Source of the DNA: CBDCWA01 sp046048295
GTDB lineage: Bacteria > Pseudomonadota > Alphaproteobacteria > Rhizobiales > Hyphomicrobiaceae
Assembly: GCA_046048295.1 (NCBI GenBank)
Contig: JBJOGJ010000204.1
Coordinates: 1 to 7,104, forward strand
Length of the DNA stretch: 7,104 bases
Direction: 5' to 3'
A program made the translations under genes and the position numbers. How positions within the stretch are numbered: the first letter of the stretch is position 1; each line of letters begins with the position of its first letter. A model generated the notes under the pieces. It saw only the letters and a program-made list of their open reading frames with translations. It was not told where the DNA came from and did not search any database. This document shows positions 1-4,925 of the stretch, in pieces.

Positions 1-485
1 GCCGCTGAGGCACCTACGACATCGACGAGGCGCTTCAGGGCGGCATAGGGATAGGCGATGCCAAGCCGGCCTGCTGGTATTCCGAACTGCGCATCCTCCG
101 AGGCGATCCTGATGTCGGCGTTGAGCGCCGTGCCGACGCCTGCGCCGAGGCAGTAGCCCTGTATCATTGCGATCAACGGCTTGCTCAGGGCGTCGTAGGC
201 ATCCTGCACCCGCCCCGAGACGCTCGCATAATCCGCCTGCTGTTCCGGCGTTGCGCGCTTCTTGTCGAACTGCGAAATGTCGGAGCCGGCAACGAAGGCT
301 TTCTCGCCGGCTCCCTTCAGGACGATGACGCGGATGGCGGGATCGCGCTCGAACTCTGCCAGGATATCGAGTATCGCGAGCCGCATCTCGTAGGAGATGG
401 CATTGTGGCGCTCGGGATTGTTGAAGATCATCCACCCGATCGCGCCATCCTTCTCCGCGATCATCCGGTCCGTCGCGAGCTCCAT
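1..485 (-). CDS. Crotonase-family protein (enoyl-CoA hydratase/isomerase-like), 3' part cut off by window edge
   Basis: Translating the minus strand from the ATG at 485-483 gives 161 residues with no stop before the left edge, so the C-terminal part is missing. The crotonase fold is clear: an N-terminal strand with 'NNPERHNAI' (22-30), the first oxyanion-hole motif 'FVAGSDIS' (64-71), and the second-hole region starting 'QGYCLGAGVG' (109-118), followed by 'ADIRIASEDAQFG' (123-135). Family members bind acyl-CoA thioesters in the cytoplasm and stabilise an enolate. Aligned by eye to classical hydratase, the two catalytic Glu positions (rat E144 and E164) are G118 and A138, so ordinary hydration is doubtful. 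The gene starts 25 nt after the binding-protein stop on the same strand, so the two are probably co-transcribed. The SD is weak: AAGGG-like purines lie close to the start. The family is certain; the reaction is not known. Confidence 0.9.
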   Translation of the reverse strand, partial: MELATDRMIAEKDGAIGWMIFNNPERHNAISYEMRLAILDILAEFERDPAIRVIVLKGAGEKAFVAGSDISQFDKKRATPEQQADYASVSGRVQDAYDALSKPLIAMIQGYCLGAGVGTALNADIRIASEDAQFGIPAGRLGIAYPYAALKRLVDVVGASA

Positions 486-510
486 CCCCTTGCCGCCCTT
501 GTCTGCACTG

Positions 511-1539
511 CTACTTCGTCAGTTCGTTCAGTTTCTCGACCAGGGCTGGAGGCGTATCCATCATGTCATTGATGAGCGCCGTAAGCTCCTCGCCATTGAG
601 CACGGAGATGCTCTTGTGCTGGCTCTCGGCGTCCTTGCGCATCTTAGGATCCTCCAAGGCCTTGATGAAAGCCACTCTGAGGGCCTTGACGCGGTCCGCC
701 GGCACGTTGGGAGGTGCGACGAACGGACGTCCGAACTCGACGGTCGACGAGAACAGGTTGAGCAGCTTCCTCTGCTCTTCCGTCTTTGCGAACTGCTGGA
801 TCGACGGCGCATTGAGTCCTGGCACCGGCTTGCGCTCGTAGTTGAACAGCACGATGATCTTGCCGGACTTTATGCCGCCGGGCATCGCTTCCTCGAGTGA
901 GCTGAGGCTCTGGCAGATGCCGTGCACCTCATTGCGCTCCATCGCGAGCTGGATATCGGTTGAACCGCCGTAGCCTTCGACCAGCTTGAACTTCGTCCCG
1001 AGCAGCCGGTTCAGCATTGTCGGCCCGGTGCTCACCGCCGTACCTGCCCCGGCGCCGCCCATCAGAACTTCCTTCTCGAACAGTTCCTCGGCCTTCTTCA
1101 CGGGCGACTTGTCGGTTACCGCACACACGCGGCTCGTAAGCTCCGGGCTGCCGAGCCAGTTGAATTTCCGCGGGTCGTAGCGGACGTTCTTTTTCTTCGT
1201 CAGTGCGAAATAGGGCAGGTTGCGTCCGATGATGCCGGCAACGCTGCCATCCTGTGCTGCTGCGACATAGAGATGGTTCGCCGCGATGATTCCGCCGCCA
1301 CCCGGCATGTTCGTCGGCACGAACGTCGGCTGGCCCGGAAGATAGCGCACTAGGTGGGGCCCTATGAGGCGCGCCCAGGCGTCGTAGGCGCCGCCCGGCT
1401 TTGAGTGGATGATGAACTTGAGCTGCTTGCCCTTGTAGAATTCCTCGACGGTTTCCGCCCGGAGGTCGGCTGGCGATGTCGCTGATAGGAAAGCCGCTCC
1501 GGCCACGATGAGGCTGCCTCGCAGAAGTGCCTGCGTCAT
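511..1539 (-). CDS. Bug-family tripartite tricarboxylate transporter (TTT) substrate-binding protein
   Basis: The 342-residue product begins with a Sec-type signal peptide: a short basic start (MTQALLRG), a hydrophobic core (about 9-20) and a likely cut after LRA (28). The mature protein has Bug/TctC features: 'KPGGAYDAWARLIGPHL' (47-63), 'NMPGGGGIIAANHLY' (77-91), 'QDGSVAGI' (96-103), 'RPFVAPPNVPADRVKALRVAF' spanning 271-291, and 'DPKMRKDAES' (297-306). Such proteins capture carboxylic acids or related solutes in the periplasm and deliver them to TctA/TctB membrane subunits. No tctA or tctB is present here, so it is an orphan within this window, as many Bug proteins are. The start is supported by GAGGAG at 1552-1547, 7 nt upstream of the ATG. 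It is the first gene of the leftward unit with the crotonase-like gene, and it is divergent from the MmgE/PrpD gene. The ligand cannot be read from sequence. Confidence 0.93.
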   Translation of the reverse strand: MTQALLRGSLIVAGAAFLSATSPADLRAETVEEFYKGKQLKFIIHSKPGGAYDAWARLIGPHLVRYLPGQPTFVPTNMPGGGGIIAANHLYVAAAQDGSVAGIIGRNLPYFALTKKKNVRYDPRKFNWLGSPELTSRVCAVTDKSPVKKAEELFEKEVLMGGAGAGTAVSTGPTMLNRLLGTKFKLVEGYGGSTDIQLAMERNEVHGICQSLSSLEEAMPGGIKSGKIIVLFNYERKPVPGLNAPSIQQFAKTEEQRKLLNLFSSTVEFGRPFVAPPNVPADRVKALRVAFIKALEDPKMRKDAESQHKSISVLNGEELTALINDMMDTPPALVEKLNELTK

Positions 1540-1546
1540 TCGATGT

Positions 1547-1552
1547 CTCCTC
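1547..1552 (-). promoter_or_regulatory. Ribosome binding site of the TTT binding-protein gene
   Basis: GAGGAG on the minus strand, 7 nt before the ATG at 1539. It supports the chosen start, which also gives an intact signal peptide. Confidence 0.75.
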
Positions 1553-1624
1553 GCCTTTCGCTCGTTGCAGCCGTTCTGTAGGGCGAGACGGATTCGCCTG
1601 CCTGCGGCTGTTCACCTGGGTCTT

Positions 1625-1642
1625 CGATCGCCGCCGCGATCG
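1625..1642. promoter_or_regulatory. Perfect inverted repeat, candidate operator
   Basis: CGATCGC (1625-1631) and GCGATCG (1636-1642) are perfect reverse complements separated by the 4-nt spacer CGCC. The repeat lies near the midpoint between the two divergent start codons, where a shared dimeric regulator would be expected to bind. No regulator gene is visible in the window, and I cannot assign the site to a family. In GC-rich DNA a 7-bp palindrome may also arise by chance. Confidence 0.4.
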
Positions 1643-1746
1643 CGCACAACGTCTCACAATGGCAGGCCAAGATCAAGAAACCTGTCCTTCGCTACGCACA
1701 TCGGCTACCCTTGCCCGACGAACATCAGAAACCCGTTTCGATTTCT

Positions 1747-1753
1747 GGAGGAG
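1747..1753 (+). promoter_or_regulatory. Ribosome binding site deciding the MmgE/PrpD start
   Basis: GGAGGAG lies 7 nt before the ATG at 1761. This strong site, together with loss of family similarity upstream, favours 1761 over the in-frame ATGs at 1527 and 1659. Confidence 0.8.
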
Positions 1754-1760
1754 CGCGCCG

Positions 1761-3179
1761 ATGGTGCCTGCAGCCGTTCACCAACATCCGACTGCGCTCG
1801 AGAAACTCGCCGCGTGGACCCTTTCGGTCTCCGACGCCAACCTGCCGGCCGGGGCTTATCGCGCGGCCCGGCTCTTGCTACTCGACACCGTCGGGTGTGC
1901 GCTCGCCGGCTGGCACGAAGAAGTCGCGCGCGGGGTGGCGGCGACCGTCTGCAACGAGTCCGGAGCCGGGCGCTGCCAGGTCATCGGCAACCGTTTGAAA
2001 GTCGGTGCTGCCGGTGCCGTCCTGCTGAATGGCGTCCTGGCGCGTGTGCTCGACCTGAACGACTATGTAGCCAATGATCCCGCGGCAGGCGGAGAACTCG
2101 GCGGTCACCCGAGCGACAACATTTCCGTGGCGCTTGCGGCTGCCGAGATCTCCGGCTGCTGCGGTCGCGACCTGCTCGCCGCCGTCGTCGTCGGCTACGA
2201 GGTTTTTGCCCGCGCCGCTGCCCTGATGGAGAAACGTTCCTCCTGGGACAGGTCCTCCGTTTCCGGGCTTGTCGCGCCTGCCATGGCCGGCCGGCTACTC
2301 GGCCTGGGCGAACGCGAGCTTGCCCATGCGTTGGCGCTGAGTGCGGCCCGGTGTGCAACCTCCGCGATGGTCCGTAGCGGCGATATCTCGGCGGCGAAGT
2401 CGCTCGCCAACGCTCTCGTGGCGGAGAATGGTTACCGCGCGGTCGAGCTTGCGCGCCATGGCATCACCGGTCCGCTGGCCATCCTCGAGCACCCGAACGG
2501 GATGCGGGAGGTGTTCACGGCGCTCGATCTGCTTGCTGGCCTCGATGCCCCGATGCCGGACGAGCCGTACATCATGCGGGCGCGCATCAAGGCTTATCCC
2601 TGCGTCGCGACCTCTCAGAGCCTGGCGGCAGCGGCCATCGCGCTGCACGCGCGAGTTGCCGCGAGGCGCGACGAAATCGAGCGCATCGTTCTCAGGATGG
2701 CGGACTATCCGGTAATCCGCCGCCACCAGTCTGAGCCGGTGCGGAAGATGCCGGATTGCCGGGAGGCTGCCGACCACAGTTTCCCGTTCGTTGCCGTGGT
2801 GGGCATGCTCGACGGCGCCATCGGCCATGGGCAGTTCGAGAACGAGCGCTGGGCCGAGCCTTTGACACGCGCCCTGATGGAGCGTGTCGAAATGACGACG
2901 GACCCCGATCTCAATGCGCGCTCGAGTGCGGGTTATCCGGCCCGCATCGAGGTCAGCTTCGCGGGTGGCGAGACGATTGCCGCGGAGGTGCTCGAGCCGC
3001 CGGGCGGCGGAGCTGGCGGGCTCGATGAGGCGCAGGTGCTGGCCAAGTTCGAGCGAACGACGGAAGGATTGATCGACCCTGCACAGTGCCGGCGCATCAT
3101 CGACGCCGTCATGTCGCTGGAAGGGAGCCGGGACTGCAGCGCGCTGATCGCTTCCGTTGCAGTCGATGTCGGAGCATGA
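1761..3179 (+). CDS. MmgE/PrpD family protein (2-methylcitrate dehydratase-like)
   Basis: The product is 472 residues, a normal length for MmgE/PrpD. Family landmarks in order: 'LDTVGCALAG' (41-50), 'LNGVLARVLDLNDYV' (89-103, the usual 'NG..aH.lD.DD' region), 'GGHPSDNISVALAAAE' (114-129), 'GRDLLAAVVVGYEV' (135-148), 'AENGYRAVELARHGITGP' (221-238), 'KAYPCVATSQS' (277-287), and 'REAADHSFPF' (334-343), which resembles the ADHS segment of 2-methylcitrate dehydratase. Known members dehydrate 2-methylcitrate or act on related acids such as cis-aconitate and iminodisuccinate. No prpB, prpC or other methylcitrate-cycle gene is nearby, so I do not assign PrpD. The usual His in 'NGxxaH' is Arg here (R95). 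The gene is divergent from the uptake gene, which suggests shared regulation, and converges on the racemase-like gene with 7 bp between stops. It is probably a cytoplasmic dehydratase or isomerase of an organic acid; the substrate is unknown. Confidence 0.92.
   Translation: MVPAAVHQHPTALEKLAAWTLSVSDANLPAGAYRAARLLLLDTVGCALAGWHEEVARGVAATVCNESGAGRCQVIGNRLKVGAAGAVLLNGVLARVLDLNDYVANDPAAGGELGGHPSDNISVALAAAEISGCCGRDLLAAVVVGYEVFARAAALMEKRSSWDRSSVSGLVAPAMAGRLLGLGERELAHALALSAARCATSAMVRSGDISAAKSLANALVAENGYRAVELARHGITGPLAILEHPNGMREVFTALDLLAGLDAPMPDEPYIMRARIKAYPCVATSQSLAAAAIALHARVAARRDEIERIVLRMADYPVIRRHQSEPVRKMPDCREAADHSFPFVAVVGMLDGAIGHGQFENERWAEPLTRALMERVEMTTDPDLNARSSAGYPARIEVSFAGGETIAAEVLEPPGGGAGGLDEAQVLAKFERTTEGLIDPAQCRRIIDAVMSLEGSRDCSALIASVAVDVGA
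3132..3164. repeat. Inverted repeat in the 3' end of the MmgE/PrpD gene
   Basis: GACTGCA (3132-3138) and TGCAGTC (3158-3164) are perfect reverse complements around a 19-nt spacer, ending 13 nt before the stop codon at 3177. There is no T-run on either strand, so it is not a classical intrinsic terminator. It is the only hairpin-like structure I noticed near the convergent junction; it may be chance. Confidence 0.3.
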
Positions 3180-3186
3180 GGTGCAT

Positions 3187-3903
3187 TCAGATCTTCGGCC
3201 GCGCATCCGACTTCGGCCAGCGCTTGCGGCTGTGCTTCAGTCCGAGGCCGGCGAGCAGCGCTGCCATCCTTATCGGCGCGCCGATTCCTTCGACGACCGG
3301 CAGGCCGACCTGGTCCTCGAGCCAGTGCGGGTCGACGTGCACCGGACATAGCGTGATGCCGTGCATGATGAGCACGTCCGCCCCGTCTTCCTCGGCGAGC
3401 GCCTTGCATGCTGCAACGAGCTTCGTGCGCATGGCGTCCTTGTTGTCGGCCATCTCTCTCAGGTGGAAGCCGACGGCGCGCCGGCCGGCGATCCACGCGT
3501 CCATGCCGTACATGCGGGTCATGGTGATCTGCCTCGGTATCGTTCGCTCGTGGTAGCAGACGATGCCGAAGCGGTCGCCGAGCTGCGCCGCGATGTGGAA
3601 TGTCGACTCGCACGGGCCAATCACGGGAATGTCGACCAGCGAGCGCCCGCCGTCGACTCCGAGGTCGAGCATACCGAGCGGCACCACGGCGTCGTAGCCC
3701 TGGCGTTCCGCCTCGAGGAAGGCGGCGTGGAAGTACGGCGCGACGAGCTGGATCTCTGCCGGCCCGAGGCCGTTGTAGGGGCTTGTTGGCACGTTGACGA
3801 TGCCGACCTCGACTTCGGCGCTGCCGCAGCCCTTTGCGACGGCCTCGCGAAGCCGGCCTTCCTCGGATGGATATTCTCCGACCACGAATGCGACGCGTAT
3901 CAT
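3187..3903 (-). CDS. Asp/Glu (hydantoin) racemase-superfamily protein lacking the usual catalytic cysteines
   Basis: Starting at the ATG at 3903 gives 238 residues, typical of the hydantoin racemase/arylmalonate decarboxylase superfamily. The N-terminal strand 'MIRVAFVVGEYP' is followed by 'GYDAVVPLGMLDLGVDGG' (69-86), 'DIPVIGPCESTFHIAAQLGDR' spanning 91-111, 'ADVLIMHGITLCP' (175-187) and the characteristic C-terminus 'GLPVVEGIGAPIRMAALLAGL' spanning 200-220, then 'KHSRKRWP'. The superfamily uses two Cys, one after each of two parallel strands. Here those places read LGM (G77) and HGI (G182); C98 and C186 lie nearby but off register. A conventional two-Cys racemase is therefore unlikely. Start choice: AGGAG at 3917-3913 is 9 nt upstream, and the superfamily N-terminus begins exactly here; the in-frame TTG at 3945 adds 14 unlike residues. 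The gene lies 38 nt downstream of the fusion-protein stop, on the same strand. The reaction is unknown. Confidence 0.85.
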   Translation of the reverse strand: MIRVAFVVGEYPSEEGRLREAVAKGCGSAEVEVGIVNVPTSPYNGLGPAEIQLVAPYFHAAFLEAERQGYDAVVPLGMLDLGVDGGRSLVDIPVIGPCESTFHIAAQLGDRFGIVCYHERTIPRQITMTRMYGMDAWIAGRRAVGFHLREMADNKDAMRTKLVAACKALAEEDGADVLIMHGITLCPVHVDPHWLEDQVGLPVVEGIGAPIRMAALLAGLGLKHSRKRWPKSDARPKI

Positions 3904-3941
3904 CGGCTGGTACTCCTGAAGCTGCTGCCCGTGGCGCCCAT
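3900..3941 (-). CDS. Possible 13-codon coupling mini-ORF between the fusion-protein and racemase-like genes
   Basis: The fusion-protein stop TGA (3944-3942) is directly followed by an ATG (3941-3939) that opens a 13-residue frame, MGATGSSFRSTSR. Its own stop TGA (3902-3900) overlaps the racemase-like start as ATGA. An AAGGAGG (3953-3947) inside the last codons of the upstream gene is 5 nt before this ATG. The layout would pass ribosomes from the secretion operon to the racemase-like gene. The peptide has no recognisable domain, and the racemase-like gene also has its own SD inside this frame, so it may be chance. Confidence 0.25.
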   Translation of the reverse strand: MGATGSSFRSTSR

Positions 3942-4925
3942 TCAATCCTCCTTCAGCGCCCGCTGCAACTGATCGGAGAGCGGTTTCATCAGGTAGCTCA
4001 GGACCGTGCGGCTGTCGGTCTCGATGAAGATGTCGGCGGGCATGCCGGGGACGAGGGACTTCCCGCCGAGCCGCGCGCCCTGTCCGGGCCCGAGGCGGAC
4101 GTGCACGCGGTAATACTGGTGTTCCTTCCGTTCGTCGGTGACGAGGTCGCCGGAGACGTTGGTCACCGTGCCTTTGACTTCGGGGGTTGTCCGCTGGTTG
4201 AAGCTCGAAAGGCGGATGTTGACGTTCTGGCCCGGGCGCACCTGGTCGATGTCGGCAGGATCGACCCGGCCTTCGATGATGAGTTCTGCGCCGGCCGGCA
4301 CGATGCGCATGACTTCCTGGCCAGCACTCACCACGCCGCCCAGGGTGTGTACCTGCAGGCCGAGTACCTGGCCGGCGATCGGTGCGCGTACTTCGAGGCG
4401 CCGCTTGTCGTCGCCGAACCTCGCAAGTTCGGAGGAGAGTTCGCCGATCTCCCCTTCCATCGCCGCCACCTCGCGCCGCGCCTTGACCATCTGCGTGCGC
4501 GGCACCAGGCGCTTTGCCTCGAGAGCCTCGAGATCCTTCAACTCGCTCTGCATGAGTTCGAGCTGCGCCTTCCTGGCGCGAATCTGTGATCTCAGGCCAC
4601 TGATCTTTTCGTCGACGCGCTGCGGGTCGAGCGCAATCAGCAGCTGACCCTTTTCGACCCGTTGGCCTTCGCGTACGTCGATCTTCGCGACGATTCCGCC
4701 TTCGAGATGCTGCACCGACTTCGAGTTGGCTTCAACGACGACCTTGGCTGTGGCAACAACCGCGCCATTGATGTTCGTCATTGCCGCCCATCCTGCGACA
4801 CCGAACACGAGTGCGAATATCGTCATCGCTGCGCTGCGCAGGATGCTGTCGATCCGCTGATCCTCGCGCATCAGTTCGGCCAGCGGATCTGTACGGTTGC
4901 TATCTGCGGTTCCGGCTTTAGGCAT
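3942..4925 (-). CDS. Type I secretion membrane fusion (periplasmic adaptor) protein, HlyD/PrtE/AprE family
   Basis: The product is 327 residues, with a cytoplasmic N-terminus (1-30), one membrane segment (about 31-50), the HlyD-family motif 'QHLEGGIVAKI' (72-82), the first lipoyl half ending 'GQLLIALDP' (93-101), a helical hairpin (about 103-172), the second lipoyl half starting 'VRAPIAGQV' (179-187), a beta-barrel (about 212-305) and the C-terminal signature 'RTVLSYLMKPLSDQLQRAL' (306-324). It would bridge the inner-membrane ABC exporter to a TolC-type outer-membrane channel for direct protein export. It is about 100 residues shorter than typical members, mainly in the coiled coil. The start is supported by AAGGAGA 9 nt upstream and an 8-nt overlap with the ABC gene, which indicates translational coupling. 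Closest in kind to PrtE/PrsE; the cargo is not visible here. Confidence 0.94.
   Translation of the reverse strand: MPKAGTADSNRTDPLAELMREDQRIDSILRSAAMTIFALVFGVAGWAAMTNINGAVVATAKVVVEANSKSVQHLEGGIVAKIDVREGQRVEKGQLLIALDPQRVDEKISGLRSQIRARKAQLELMQSELKDLEALEAKRLVPRTQMVKARREVAAMEGEIGELSSELARFGDDKRRLEVRAPIAGQVLGLQVHTLGGVVSAGQEVMRIVPAGAELIIEGRVDPADIDQVRPGQNVNIRLSSFNQRTTPEVKGTVTNVSGDLVTDERKEHQYYRVHVRLGPGQGARLGGKSLVPGMPADIFIETDSRTVLSYLMKPLSDQLQRALKED

Larger units (their letters stand above)
1540..1760. promoter_or_regulatory. Divergent intergenic/promoter region between binding-protein and MmgE/PrpD genes
   Basis: This 221-bp gap separates two divergent start codons, so promoters for both directions should lie here. 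I could not pick convincing -35/-10 boxes by eye. A perfect inverted repeat sits near the middle (separate entry), and a weaker 5-bp pair, GGCGA (1582-1586) and TCGCC (1594-1598), lies closer to the binding-protein gene. The frame of the MmgE/PrpD gene is open across the whole gap, but the translation of this stretch does not resemble the family. Confidence 0.6.

Noticed and set aside
397..900. 167-residue plus-strand frame opposite the crotonase and binding-protein genes
   Set aside because: It spans the junction of two real minus-strand genes and has no recognisable features.
1527..1760. In-frame N-terminal extension of the MmgE/PrpD gene from ATGs at 1527 or 1659
   Set aside because: It overlaps the divergent binding-protein start, does not resemble the family, lacks a good SD, and a strong GGAGGAG precedes the ATG at 1761.
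2295..3206. 303-residue frame on the minus strand opposite the MmgE/PrpD gene
   Set aside because: The composition is Arg/His-rich with no domain pattern; it is a typical mirror frame of a GC-rich coding region fully occupied by a recognised gene.
3193..3218. Repeated CTTCGGCC near the end of the racemase-like gene as a regulatory direct repeat
   Set aside because: Two 8-mers of GC-rich coding sequence are expected by chance, and the position encodes the protein C-terminus.
3904..3945. TTG start at 3945 for the racemase-like gene, adding 14 residues
   Set aside because: The extra residues are unlike the family, the AAGGAGG is only 1 nt from the TTG, and the ATG at 3903 has its own well-spaced SD.
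3361..4589. Long plus-strand frames opposite the racemase-like and fusion-protein genes
   Set aside because: They are antisense to clearly recognised proteins and show no family motifs or supporting gene structure.
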